From positions 791,090-855,089 of the forward strand of contig NZ_PQDH01000002.1 in assembly GCF_002964605.1 (NCBI RefSeq): DNA of 64,000 nt. Reading direction: 5' to 3'. The stretch's first letter is position 1; each line of letters opens with the position of its first letter. Under the pieces are notes generated by a model, which did not search any database, was not told the origin of the DNA, and saw only the letters and a program-made list of their open reading frames with translations. The stretch is from Vallitalea okinawensis. Its GTDB lineage: Bacteria; Bacillota; Clostridia; Lachnospirales; PQDH01. This document shows, one piece after another, positions 1-9,278 of this stretch. The translations under genes and the position numbers were made by a program.

Positions 1-1
1 A

Positions 2-970
2 AAATCTAAAGCTCAAATGGATGTCGTCTTTAATATGGGTGGCACATTAACTAATGTAGGTCTTTGGGTTGATGTTGATATGACAGAAAATGCTAATAAG
101 ATTTATGAGATTATTCAAGTACCACCGATGATGACCTACTACTTACCAGAAGAATATATGGGTAAAGAGTATATTGTTTTCGATTTTGATGACATGGAAA
201 CATTTATGTCAGATCAAGATTTAGGTACTTTCCAATTTAATGAAATGATGCAATCAAGTCAAGTGCTCTCTGAAAAAGCACAAGATTTTGTGACTGCATA
301 TATCAAAGAATTTAACTTTAAGCGCGATCTTGTTACTTATAAAGGAACAGAAAAAGTAGAAAATGATACTCTTCAAATCTACGAAGTTAAATTGGATGAT
401 GAAACAACGAAAGAATTACTTCATTATACCTTACTCTCACTCATAAACAGTGAGGCTACAGATGAGTTCATGAAGGATTATTTCAAATCTGTAGATGATA
501 TGATGTTATCAATGGGTATGGAAGAAGATCTACAGGGTGAATTCACTGGAGAAAGTTTATATAATGACTTTATCTCAGAGAAAGAGACACTTAAGATGGA
601 TATTCATAAGTTATTTGCTGACATAAGTGATATACAAATTGTTGGTGACGAAGGAATAATTGTTGAGTTAAAAATTAACGATGAAGGCTATTTGGTAGGT
701 ACAACAACTAATATTCACCTTTCAATTGATCCTAATGCATTCAATGAGCAATATGGATACACAGCAAGTATGTACGATATCCAAGAACCTACTTTTGATA
801 TCAAACTTGCTATTGATTCCGTCATAACCAATATAAATGAAGATATCGAAATCACTTTCCCAACTGTAACTGAAGAAAATTCATTTAATTATTTTGATTT
901 TATTACAAGTCAATTAACACCATATTATGCTCCAGAAACTGAGTATGAGAATATTAACCTCAATCAATAA
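2..970 (+). CDS. Hypothetical protein, 3' part only (cut by window edge)
   Basis: The reading frame is open to the left edge, so the true start lies outside the window; the first internal ATG is at 17. About 320 residues are visible. They are acidic and rich in alternating hydrophobic/polar stretches that read as long beta strands, with no membrane segment, catalytic motif or cysteine cluster. The look resembles C-terminal regions of exported clostridial proteins that carry an N-terminal copper-amine-oxidase-like domain, but that is an impression only. A strong hairpin terminator follows 20 bp after the stop, so this is the last gene of its transcript. Function unknown. Confidence 0.7.
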   Translation, partial: KSKAQMDVVFNMGGTLTNVGLWVDVDMTENANKIYEIIQVPPMMTYYLPEEYMGKEYIVFDFDDMETFMSDQDLGTFQFNEMMQSSQVLSEKAQDFVTAYIKEFNFKRDLVTYKGTEKVENDTLQIYEVKLDDETTKELLHYTLLSLINSEATDEFMKDYFKSVDDMMLSMGMEEDLQGEFTGESLYNDFISEKETLKMDIHKLFADISDIQIVGDEGIIVELKINDEGYLVGTTTNIHLSIDPNAFNEQYGYTASMYDIQEPTFDIKLAIDSVITNINEDIEITFPTVTEENSFNYFDFITSQLTPYYAPETEYENINLNQ

Positions 971-989
971 CTCTTGAACAATTAATAGA

Positions 990-1028
990 AGCTAAACAAA
1001 AGATATGTCTCTTTTGTTTAGCTTTTTT
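990..1028 (+). terminator. Rho-independent terminator
   Basis: A perfect 14-bp stem (990-1003 with 1010-1023) with a 6-nt loop is followed by a T run. It ends the transcript of the partial gene at the left edge. Confidence 0.9.
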
Positions 1029-1065
1029 ATATTTATTAGAAAATTTAAATGAGTTATTTATTCGG

Positions 1066-2001
1066 CTATTCATAATTTCGCATACGTTTCCATACATCAA
1101 GTATAAGTAGATATTTCTCTAAAGGCATTCCTTTAAAGGGTGTATTACTTGAACAGAAAATATATCCTCCACCTGTCTTCCCATGTGTTAAGCAATACTC
1201 TGCACTTTTAATTATCTCTTCATCGCTTCCAGTTTGCATAGCAGCACAATGAACGTTTCCACATAAACAAACTTTATCACCTACTAATTCTTTCACTTTT
1301 TTAATGTCTACCCCAGCCATTGGATCTATTGAATGCAGGGCATGGGGTTCACACTCTACAAGTTGATCCAATATGGGCATAATATCACCATCAGTATGCT
1401 TTATCGTATAAGCTCCTGCTGCTTTTGTCTCTTTTATTATTTGATATAAATACGGCTGAATAAACTCTCTAAACATGGTTGGTGACAAGAATGGACCACT
1501 ATTAAAACAGTAATCACTGCATAGTATGAAACTGTCATAGCCACCTTCAATAAGTAACTTATTATTCTCAATAGCTCTTTTAGCCATTTGTTCTGCTTTT
1601 CTCTTTGCCTCTTCAGGTCGATCGGCTAGCCCGTACACAAAATCCAACATCTCTTCTCCTGATGGAATCGCATAAGTACCATCACCATGAGCACATATCA
1701 TATACTTATCACCAACTAAACTCCTAATGTGTCTAGCTGTCATAATCATTCCATCTCTATCAAGATAATGAATAGGAAGAATGGCATATTCCAGTTCTTC
1801 ATAAACCTTTAGAATATATTCAGCATTTTCTTTAATCCTATATTCTTTTTCGCAAGGTGATAAATTTTTTATATCATCAAATGTCAAAAATGGGGTTCCA
1901 AATAATTCGTCAGCCAATTGAAACTCCAATTCAAAATGGGGCACTTGATCAGGCGTTTGTAGAGTTAACGCTGCGACTGCTCTTTCTTTTGGTGTCATCA
2001 T
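1066..2001 (-). CDS. Uroporphyrinogen decarboxylase (URO-D) family protein
   Basis: A 311-residue protein of the URO-D fold, the family that includes heme HemE and the corrinoid/coenzyme M methyltransferases MtaA and CmuA. The start is typical of the methyltransferase-like branch (an MTPKERV-like opening), with segments such as ADRPEEAKRKAE, a SDYCFNSGPFLSP region, an IKHTDGD motif and a LCGNVHC motif near residue 250. The HTDG and CGN(V/I) segments are typical of URO-D-like corrinoid methyltransferases rather than of HemE, and no heme genes are nearby, so methyl-group transfer or a related role is inferred. An AAAGGAG site sits 9 bp before the first of two adjacent ATG codons; the second ATG is an alternative start. 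No corrinoid protein gene is adjacent, so the substrate is unknown. Confidence 0.85.
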   Translation of the reverse strand: MMTPKERAVAALTLQTPDQVPHFELEFQLADELFGTPFLTFDDIKNLSPCEKEYRIKENAEYILKVYEELEYAILPIHYLDRDGMIMTARHIRSLVGDKYMICAHGDGTYAIPSGEEMLDFVYGLADRPEEAKRKAEQMAKRAIENNKLLIEGGYDSFILCSDYCFNSGPFLSPTMFREFIQPYLYQIIKETKAAGAYTIKHTDGDIMPILDQLVECEPHALHSIDPMAGVDIKKVKELVGDKVCLCGNVHCAAMQTGSDEEIIKSAEYCLTHGKTGGGYIFCSSNTPFKGMPLEKYLLILDVWKRMRNYE

Positions 2002-2159
2002 TCAAATTGCTCCTTTCTCCTACAAATCTAAAAAAAGAATTTTTATTTATTATACTTCTTATGAATGGTTATGAATATAGATTAATCGGATTTAAAGTTT
2101 TAAAAATCGGACAAATATTAAGAGCGATAAGTGTTACTGTCCTTTAAATTAATAATATA

Positions 2160-2192
2160 AAAAAGACTGACATGATTACTGCCAGTCTTTTT
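2160..2192 (-). terminator. Bidirectional hairpin terminator
   Basis: The inverted repeat AAGACTGGCA/TGTCAGTCTT (minus-strand reading) is followed by a T run on the minus strand just after the stop of the GGDEF-EAL gene. A T run also lies on the plus side. Confidence 0.8.
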
Positions 2193-2194
2193 TA

Positions 2195-3859
2195 CTAGAG
2201 GATTAAATTCTCTTCTATCAACTCTATAGGTACAGGTTTACTATAATAATACCCCTGATACTCATTGCACCCTATAGATTTTAATATATTTAATTGTTCA
2301 CTAGTCTCTACACCTTCGCATATTACTCTAATTTCTAAAATTTTGGTCATCATGACAGCTGCATTAAGTAAAGACTTGTCTTTTTCATCTTTCGTAATCC
2401 CATCTACGAAAATTCTATCTATTTTCAATGAATCTATTGGCAGAATCTTTAAATAGTTTAGTGAAGAATAACCAGTGCCATAATCATCTAAAGCAATCTT
2501 AATATTTTTCTTCTTAAGTGCCTCTAATATACTTCTAACATATTGAATATCTTCTATTCCTTCCGTTTCAGTTATTTCAATACTTAAATAAGAAGCATCA
2601 ATTGCCGCAGTCTCTAATATATCCTCAACTTTTTCCAAGAAGTCTAGAGTACTAAACAATTTTGCTGAAATATTAACAGCAATATTTAGCGGCTTAATAC
2701 CTTGATTCATCCACTTTTTTATCTGCATACATGCAAGTTCTAGTACCATGAAATCTATTTCTTTTATAATCCCAGTTTCTTCAGCTATTTGAATAAACTC
2801 ATTTGGATAACTTAATTTCCCATTTGGTCTTTGCCACCTAACAAGAGCCTCCAAACCTGTTATTTCCCCAGTCAGTATATCTACTTTTGGCTGATAGTGA
2901 AGAATAAACTCTCTTCCCTTTAATGCCTGTTGAAGATTTTCTTTAATCAAGAGCTTTCTTTGACATTGCCTATGCATCTCCTCATTAAAGATAGTATACT
3001 GATTGCCTCCGTTTACTTTAGCTTTATGTACTGCCATGTCTGCATTACTAAATAAGGTCTCCATATCCATCCCATGTTCAGGAAAAAGTGTCACACCAAT
3101 ACTGCATGAGATGTGAATATACTTCCCATTTAACATAAACGGTTCTGAAAAAATATTTAAAACATCTTTTGCGATTTCCTTTATAGCTCTCCTGAATTGC
3201 AAATTACTCAATATAAGGATGAATTCATCACCACTCAACCGAGCTAGAGAATCTTTTTCACCAACAATAACCCTCAACCGATCTGCAACTTGCTTAAGCA
3301 AATCATCTCCGACTGCGTGACCAAATGTATTATTAACCAACTTAAATTTATCAAGATCAATAAACATGATACCTACTTGCTCATTATTTTTTGAATCATT
3401 CTGAACCATCTCTTCAAATCGCTTGACGAGTAAACTCTTATTGGGTAATCCAGTGAGTGGGTCATTATTAATCATATATTCAAGTTTATTAAGAATTACA
3501 TTCCTCCGTGTTAAAGATAAGTACAACCCATATATCACTAAGACAAACCCTACTCCGAATAAGAGTTTTTCTAGTATAAATTCTAGCCATTCATAGGGCT
3601 GCCAAGCATCGATCTCATCTAATGTATCTGTTAATAATGAGATACTAAGAAATAACCATCCAAAACTAAATGGTTTGTTCTTCAGTTCCAAAGATACAAT
3701 AAGACACCCGATACTTAAACAAGTAAATAAACCCTCTAAAATAAAATCTAAAAGATTGACTTCAATAGAACTTAATAATAAAGCTATGACAATTAATACA
3801 TATATAAATGATATGAATATGATAAATCTTACAGATTTAATCAACAGTTTTTTTCTCAT
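2195..3859 (-). CDS. Membrane GGDEF-EAL protein (cyclic di-GMP turnover)
   Basis: This 554-residue protein has about four membrane segments in the first 115 residues (near 10-30, 36-57, 65-80 and 96-115), then a GGDEF domain (about 128-295) and an EAL domain (about 305-550). The GGDEF signature reads SGDEF at 209-213, which is usually still compatible with cyclase activity. The RxxD inhibitory site expected just before it reads GEKD, so product inhibition there is probably absent. The EAL half looks intact: EAL at 337-339, DDYGTGYSSL at 458-467, LKIDRIF and a CEGVET segment. It may make, degrade or sense c-di-GMP; sequence alone cannot set the balance. There is no separate sensor domain, so the membrane part may sense. 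A GGGGAT site precedes the ATG. It appears to be a single-gene unit. Confidence 0.93.
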   Translation of the reverse strand: MRKKLLIKSVRFIIFISFIYVLIVIALLLSSIEVNLLDFILEGLFTCLSIGCLIVSLELKNKPFSFGWLFLSISLLTDTLDEIDAWQPYEWLEFILEKLLFGVGFVLVIYGLYLSLTRRNVILNKLEYMINNDPLTGLPNKSLLVKRFEEMVQNDSKNNEQVGIMFIDLDKFKLVNNTFGHAVGDDLLKQVADRLRVIVGEKDSLARLSGDEFILILSNLQFRRAIKEIAKDVLNIFSEPFMLNGKYIHISCSIGVTLFPEHGMDMETLFSNADMAVHKAKVNGGNQYTIFNEEMHRQCQRKLLIKENLQQALKGREFILHYQPKVDILTGEITGLEALVRWQRPNGKLSYPNEFIQIAEETGIIKEIDFMVLELACMQIKKWMNQGIKPLNIAVNISAKLFSTLDFLEKVEDILETAAIDASYLSIEITETEGIEDIQYVRSILEALKKKNIKIALDDYGTGYSSLNYLKILPIDSLKIDRIFVDGITKDEKDKSLLNAAVMMTKILEIRVICEGVETSEQLNILKSIGCNEYQGYYYSKPVPIELIEENLIL

Positions 3860-3972
3860 ATTTCATCCCCGTAACAGATTCATGACAAATTTATCGCTTA
3901 CACTTATATATTCTACAAAATCGTCTTAAATCCTCCCTTAGAAAAACAAGTTTATGCAATACTTTAAATTCT

Positions 3973-4773
3973 TTACCCTATATTCAGCTCTTCACCTAAT
4001 TCTTTGAGGGATGGGAAAATATAATTAGCTGTCACATCTGATACTTTATAATCTTCCATATTGGTTTCTCCAGACAGTACAAGGATCGTAGTTATATTTG
4101 CATTCATTCCTGTTCGTATATCTGTATAGAGACGATCACCAACCATGGCAATTTCCTCTTTCTTATAACCGTATTTTTTGCATATTGCATCTATAATATC
4201 TTTATTAGGTTTACCAACAATGTGAGGTCTCACACCTGTTGATGCAGCTATGAAATCTATAATCGCCCCAGAATCAGGCATGAACTTACCGCCCTCTAAA
4301 GGGCAATTATAATCAGGGTGGGTTGCTATATAGGGTATACCCTCACGAATAAAGTCACATGCCATCCATAGTTTTTCATAGGTTATCGTTGTATCAAATC
4401 CTAGAACAATATAATCCGGTTTTTCTTCTCGACTATGTATAAGGTCAAATCCTGCCTTTTCAAATTCTTCTTCTAAAAATGGAGTGCCCAGTAAAAAGAC
4501 TTTAGCATTGGGTCTTAAATCCTCCAAATAAATAGTCGTTGCTTCTCCAGAGGTAAATACTCGATCAGGTACAACTTCACATCCTAACTTTGCTAACTTT
4601 TCTTGATAAGCATATCGATTTTTAGATGAATTATTCGTTAAAAATAAGTACTCTTTTCCTTGCTTTTCTAATGTCTTAACAAAGTCCATAGCACCATCAA
4701 TAAGCTCATTGCCTAAATAAAATGTTCCGTCCATATCTAGCAAATAACATTGGATGCTATTTAAGTCTCTCAT
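3973..4773 (-). CDS. HAD-IIA (NagD-like) sugar phosphatase
   Basis: A HAD-superfamily subfamily IIA hydrolase of 266 residues, the normal length for NagD/AraL/p-nitrophenyl-phosphatase relatives. Motif I is DMDGTFY (nucleophile Asp13, acid/base Asp15), motif II is LTNNSSKN, the cap-domain lysine motif is VGKPNKD, and motif IV is MVGDRLYTD. Members usually dephosphorylate small sugar phosphates or nucleotides in the cytoplasm. It lies 108 bp downstream of the GH42 gene on the same strand and may be the last gene of the large PTS operon, where it could drain or repair sugar phosphates; that link is inferred from position only. Confidence 0.9.
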   Translation of the reverse strand: MRDLNSIQCYLLDMDGTFYLGNELIDGAMDFVKTLEKQGKEYLFLTNNSSKNRYAYQEKLAKLGCEVVPDRVFTSGEATTIYLEDLRPNAKVFLLGTPFLEEEFEKAGFDLIHSREEKPDYIVLGFDTTITYEKLWMACDFIREGIPYIATHPDYNCPLEGGKFMPDSGAIIDFIAASTGVRPHIVGKPNKDIIDAICKKYGYKKEEIAMVGDRLYTDIRTGMNANITTILVLSGETNMEDYKVSDVTANYIFPSLKELGEELNIG

Positions 4774-4881
4774 AACAACACCTTCCGTTCACTTTAATTG
4801 ACTTTGCTCCTCATTGGAGCAATATTATTCAAGTATTCTTTGACTATATCTTCTTAACCTTCGCTTCCCTTCCTTCAGTTT

Positions 4882-7056
4882 CTAAAGGAGCTTAATAAGT
4901 TTCACAGTATTTTTTAAAATCTCTAATTCCATACCTATTGTATCCTTTTCTTTTAATAGAGGAATACTTTCATTAGTTTCTATATCTACAGCGCTCTTAT
5001 ACATTTGACTATTATTAATTTTTACTCGAATTTTCTTTTTATTATTAATAAAGAATCCGCTATGTTGCTTATTCACATAATTGGTCACAATGAGCATACC
5101 TTCATCTCCATATGTTAAGTAATGCACATCCACTTCTTTAGCATTTCTATTGGTATAGTCTACTTCAACACATGGTTTAATTTCTTTCTTGCCCAATACC
5201 TCTTCCAATACATCCCATAGCAGATAATCCCCTTCTTCTAAATAGGCTACATCTGGATGAGTGGCAAAGTAGATCGCCTGGCCACGACCATAATCATTAG
5301 CTGTAACTGCTGGTCCATCATCATGAAAATGGGCTAGTATTGTAACCGCATCATTTTTAACTTTTAGGACTTCTTTATGCCAATAACCTCGATAATTTTT
5401 CATCTTATAACTTATACCAGGATGGGTATTGGCATATACCTCCATTGCATCAATTCCAAATACATCTTGCAAACTATGACAAGGTATTTGATGATTGTAC
5501 CATCCATATTCACCTAGCATGCCACATCTAGCTGTTCCTATCAGTGTCCCCCCTTGATTAACATAGGTTGATAGGACCTCTGAAAGCTGTTGATTAATAC
5601 ATGTCATAAAAGGCATATAGATAGCTTTATAATCACTGCCAACACCCTCATTAAGCATTTCTGGCGTTATAAAATCAACTTTATAATTCTTCTCCCAAAA
5701 GATTCTATATGCTCCTCTAAGAGCCTTCATTAAAAATTCTTCCTGCCCCATTCCATTCAATACAATTGCATTCTCTTTAGCTATTAGGATAGCGATTTGT
5801 GCTTTGGGGCTTTTTGCTTTTGTTAAAAAGGAGCTATTTTCAGCCAATATGCTACCGATCCTTGCAGCTGCTTCCGTTCTTTCCGTTGGCTTACCATCTA
5901 AATCAACAATAGCCCCCCAATGAAGTGGCTGAAAATCCCATTCTCGCCATCCTTGATACAAGGTTAGTTTTGTATCATGTCCTATAGCTTCAAAGATATT
6001 TCTCATTAAGTCAAATCCCTTTACATTTCTACTAGGACCTAGTACCCAGCCATTAATGGGTCCGCTCTCTGTCTCTAGTAACCAATAGTCTTTATCCATG
6101 TATGCAGTAGAACTTCTTGCCATATCTAGAAACATAGAAGCGAATTCTGGTTTCTTTTCTAACTTATCACCACTGCCTGGATATAAGTCATAGCCAATGA
6201 TATCTACAGCTTTAGCCATACTAAATTGATCAATTCCTGTCAATACCCCTAAAGGATCCTGGGATTTTAAGAAAAAGGTATTGGTTGTTGTAAGATGATC
6301 ATCATCAAGGGATTTGATAATTTGATGCTGCCACCCTATAAAATCAACATAGTTTTCCATCCAATAGAGGCGCCAATCTAACCATCTCGTAACACTTGAC
6401 CAACTAGTAGGTTTTGTCCTTGGAGGAGTAACCTGATCCCAACTTGTGTAGCAGGTATTTGTTGCTCCCCATCTATAAGCATGATTTAATCGTTGGATGG
6501 ATTGATATTTATCCTTAACCCATTTTCTGAACTTTTTAATGGAGTGGTTACAATAGCAATAAACATCTATATTACCTTCTTTCAAAGGCATAAAAGGAAA
6601 ACCTATCTCGTTATGTATTTGATAGGCATAAAGGGCAGGATGATCTTTGTATCGATTAACTAGTGTTGTCAAATACCTTTTAGACTCTTGTAAATACCCC
6701 GGATGATCAATACAGGCCCAAGTATACGAAACATTATTAGGATATTGTTCATGATGATTATTCAAAATGTTGACATCTGGATACAGCTCATGAAGCCAAT
6801 AGGGTGGTGAAGCTGTCCCGGTTCCTAATAATATTTTTATACTATACTCCTGACATAAATCAAAGAACTTATCTAAAAAATTAAAATTAAAATCGCCTTT
6901 CCGTGGTTCAATCCTATCCCATGTATTGAAGAGCTCTGCTGTACGTATGAGATTAATTCCAGAAGCCTTCATCAATTGTAGATCCCTTAACCAGTCCTCT
7001 TCATCATGCATCAGTGGATAATAACCAGCAGCATATATAAACTCACTTTTCTCCAT
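4882..7056 (-). CDS. GH42-family glycosidase (beta-galactosidase-like)
   Basis: At 724 residues this matches GH42: an N-terminal TIM barrel (about 1-390), a trimerisation/glutamine-amidotransferase-like domain (about 400-610) and a small C-terminal beta domain. The acid/base is Glu150 in YQIHNEIG and the likely nucleophile is Glu328 in WLLETESG, both at the family positions. There is no signal peptide, so it acts on an imported glycoside or disaccharide in the cytoplasm. GH42 enzymes cleave beta-galactosides or alpha-L-arabinosides; the exact bond is not predictable here. It sits 23 bp after the isomerase-fold gene with a GGGGAGG site before the ATG, so it is clearly part of the PTS operon and probably acts on the operon's substrate or its phosphorylated form. 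Confidence 0.88.
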   Translation of the reverse strand: MEKSEFIYAAGYYPLMHDEEDWLRDLQLMKASGINLIRTAELFNTWDRIEPRKGDFNFNFLDKFFDLCQEYSIKILLGTGTASPPYWLHELYPDVNILNNHHEQYPNNVSYTWACIDHPGYLQESKRYLTTLVNRYKDHPALYAYQIHNEIGFPFMPLKEGNIDVYCYCNHSIKKFRKWVKDKYQSIQRLNHAYRWGATNTCYTSWDQVTPPRTKPTSWSSVTRWLDWRLYWMENYVDFIGWQHQIIKSLDDDHLTTTNTFFLKSQDPLGVLTGIDQFSMAKAVDIIGYDLYPGSGDKLEKKPEFASMFLDMARSSTAYMDKDYWLLETESGPINGWVLGPSRNVKGFDLMRNIFEAIGHDTKLTLYQGWREWDFQPLHWGAIVDLDGKPTERTEAAARIGSILAENSSFLTKAKSPKAQIAILIAKENAIVLNGMGQEEFLMKALRGAYRIFWEKNYKVDFITPEMLNEGVGSDYKAIYMPFMTCINQQLSEVLSTYVNQGGTLIGTARCGMLGEYGWYNHQIPCHSLQDVFGIDAMEVYANTHPGISYKMKNYRGYWHKEVLKVKNDAVTILAHFHDDGPAVTANDYGRGQAIYFATHPDVAYLEEGDYLLWDVLEEVLGKKEIKPCVEVDYTNRNAKEVDVHYLTYGDEGMLIVTNYVNKQHSGFFINNKKKIRVKINNSQMYKSAVDIETNESIPLLKEKDTIGMELEILKNTVKLIKLL

Positions 7057-7079
7057 GTTAGTACCTCCCCGTTGATTAT

Positions 7080-8417
7080 TTACACAATTATCGGTTCAAT
7101 GTTCATCCATTTACAAACTTCCAAAAGATCATCCTTTATTTCATGATAAACAATAGCATAATGGTGTTCTATTCCATGCTCCATAATAGTATCTAATAGT
7201 TGTTCTGCAGTAGAATCAAACCGAATATCTGCTTGGTTAGCAACTAAGTCTCTATCTTCTTCCACACCTGTTCCGGTTGCAATAAAAAACTTATATCCTT
7301 CATGTCCTTCCTTAAGCTTAATCATTGTCAATCTACCTAATAACATTTTAAATTCAACAGCGAAACCAATCCCCTGTTTAATAGTAGGGTGCTCACAATA
7401 TTGAGTAGTTGAATGATCTCTGGCTAGACAAATCGGTGCAGGACCACAGTGCCAAGCTTTAACAATACCTTCATCATTAATATTAACTAAATCTGCGAAA
7501 AAACATGGCTGCTTCGTAATAAGGTGTTGCATATACATGGTAACTAAACCTGTTACATCGCCCTCACAAGAAGTCATAATTCCTTCGTTATTGAGCCTAG
7601 ATACCACACCACACACACTACTTTGGTATAATTGTTGAAACTCCGGCCAACACTTAATAGCAAAACCTTGTATTGCATTTTTTTCTTGAAAAGCTTTGAT
7701 TGCTAAATATAGGCGTGCTGATTTGACTAACATAGCATCAGTTGTTGTCACACAGCAAACTTCAGTTTTCATTTTCTTAACTTCGTCATTCACTATTTGA
7801 TCGTTAATTTTCCCAGCATCTTCTAATAAACTTGCTATGGAATAATAGACTATTTCAGGACCTATTTCATGTCTGAAACGTATTTCATCAACATTGGAAA
7901 GGTAGAAACCCGGTACCCTGCCTCCGATAACACAAAATTTGGATTGCTTTAACGTGTTCTTGATGGAAACAGCTTGAATGGTACGCTGCACCTTTTTATA
8001 TGTAACCTCATCTTCAACACTACCATAAACATAGCTAAATTTCTTGTTAACTTTCTTTAAGAAACTCCCATACATATTGAGACCACACAATGAATTCAAA
8101 GGTAGCCCTCTCTCCCCCTCAATGATGGGCTCAGGAAATCCCCATAGAAGAAGAGGAATATCTTCCAACATCTCAATTACCTTTAACATACTACTCCCAT
8201 AAGAATATGTACCGCATTGAATAATTAGTAAATTTATATTTTCTTTTCTTAAACGATCAATCTCCTGATTGATACTTTGCTCATCGATAAGAATTCTTCC
8301 ACAAGTTATTAAGGTATACGCATCACTTTTTAAGCGCCCAATAGAAATCTTTAGATACTTTTCCCCATAATCGTATCGAAAATTAGGAAATCCTAGAGAT
8401 AATAAACCCACTTTCAT
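7080..8417 (-). CDS. L-fucose/L-arabinose isomerase-fold protein
   Basis: This 445-residue protein belongs to the L-fucose/L-arabinose isomerase C-terminal-domain superfamily. The hallmark segments are SCEGDVTG (about residue 285) and AWHCGPAP (about residue 325), which in family members contribute to metal and substrate binding; an N-terminal Rossmann-like half precedes them. Members interconvert aldoses and ketoses with a divalent metal, but many divergent paralogs are uncharacterised. Its ATG overlaps the aldolase stop by 4 nt (ATGA), so the two are translationally coupled, and a GAGGAGA site lies inside the end of the aldolase gene. Isomerisation of the operon's sugar, or of a cleavage product of it, is inferred from context. 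Substrate unknown. Confidence 0.82.
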   Translation of the reverse strand: MKVGLLSLGFPNFRYDYGEKYLKISIGRLKSDAYTLITCGRILIDEQSINQEIDRLRKENINLLIIQCGTYSYGSSMLKVIEMLEDIPLLLWGFPEPIIEGERGLPLNSLCGLNMYGSFLKKVNKKFSYVYGSVEDEVTYKKVQRTIQAVSIKNTLKQSKFCVIGGRVPGFYLSNVDEIRFRHEIGPEIVYYSIASLLEDAGKINDQIVNDEVKKMKTEVCCVTTTDAMLVKSARLYLAIKAFQEKNAIQGFAIKCWPEFQQLYQSSVCGVVSRLNNEGIMTSCEGDVTGLVTMYMQHLITKQPCFFADLVNINDEGIVKAWHCGPAPICLARDHSTTQYCEHPTIKQGIGFAVEFKMLLGRLTMIKLKEGHEGYKFFIATGTGVEEDRDLVANQADIRFDSTAEQLLDTIMEHGIEHHYAIVYHEIKDDLLEVCKWMNIEPIIV

Positions 8418-9268
8418 CTTCTACTTCTCCTCTCACACAAAGCAATTTTTAGGGCTATCTCCTTCATCATAGCTTGCCGACCACTCTCTTGAGCAGCCAT
8501 CATATAGACTTGATGATTCCCTTGATAAGCCTTCAAAAATCCTTCAACAAAACTACGATCTACTTCTGTAAAAAAATTTATTTTGTTAATCCCCGTTTCA
8601 ATAGCTAGATCTATATCATCCTCTGAAATTCCTGTACCACCATGTAGAACCAATGGTATACATGCCATGTTTTTTATGTTTTTAAGCCTTTCAAAATCTA
8701 ATCGTGGTTGACTCTTATAGAAACCATGTGCATTCCCAATCGCAACAGCAAGACAATCCACACTTGTATATCTTACAAAATCCTTAACCAGAAGTGGATC
8801 AGTCATGTAACTGTCCTGATTTTCATTGCTATGACCTTCAGCACCACCAACTTTACCAAGCTCAGCTTCTACTGTGACACTGAATTCCTTAGCAAAATCA
8901 ACTACTTTTTTAGTATTATTTTTATTTTCCTCATAGCTTTTAAGGGAACCATCGTACATCACTGATGTAAACCCTGCCCTTATAGCTTTATAGCAATCTT
9001 CAACCTTTGTTGCATGGTCTAAATGCAGAGCTGCTCTTACATCGTATCTTTTACCGAATACATTGACTAACGCCACTATTTCTTCATAAGTAATTTGCTG
9101 CACTTCCATTTGGATAGGTGCAACTTGGATTATTACAGAAGCATTCTCAATTGCAGCTGTTTCCAATAGAGCCAAGATAGTTTCCATGTTGCTTATATTA
9201 ATAGCCGCAACAGCTTTATTTTTCAATACAGCATCCTCTAACAATAGCCTCATAGGTACTAACTTCAT
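8414..9268 (-). CDS. Class II ketose-bisphosphate aldolase (FbaA/KbaY/GatY family)
   Basis: A zinc-dependent aldolase of 284 residues, the normal length. The active-site segment LHLDHA holds His82, catalytic Asp84 and His85; EAELG, HGFY (His181) and VLHGGTG (His209) supply further metal/phosphate contacts, and the phosphate-binding end reads INFFTEV where INxxTE is usual. I start it at the ATG at 9268, which has AAGGAG 6 bp upstream and lies 10 bp after the dhaK stop; a longer frame to 9340 would overlap dhaK and adds no family sequence. Class II aldolases split ketose 1-phosphates or bisphosphates into DHAP plus an aldehyde. Followed by the isomerase-fold gene and preceded by dhaK/dhaL, it is the likely carbon-carbon cleavage step of the pathway. 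Substrate length and stereochemistry are open. Confidence 0.9.
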   Translation of the reverse strand: MKLVPMRLLLEDAVLKNKAVAAINISNMETILALLETAAIENASVIIQVAPIQMEVQQITYEEIVALVNVFGKRYDVRAALHLDHATKVEDCYKAIRAGFTSVMYDGSLKSYEENKNNTKKVVDFAKEFSVTVEAELGKVGGAEGHSNENQDSYMTDPLLVKDFVRYTSVDCLAVAIGNAHGFYKSQPRLDFERLKNIKNMACIPLVLHGGTGISEDDIDLAIETGINKINFFTEVDRSFVEGFLKAYQGNHQVYMMAAQESGRQAMMKEIALKIALCERRSRR

Positions 9269-9278
9269 AAGTTTCTCC

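Noticed and set aside
1857-2147. Plus-strand frame over the start of the URO-D gene
   Set aside because: Antisense to a well-supported gene, no ribosome site, no family similarity.
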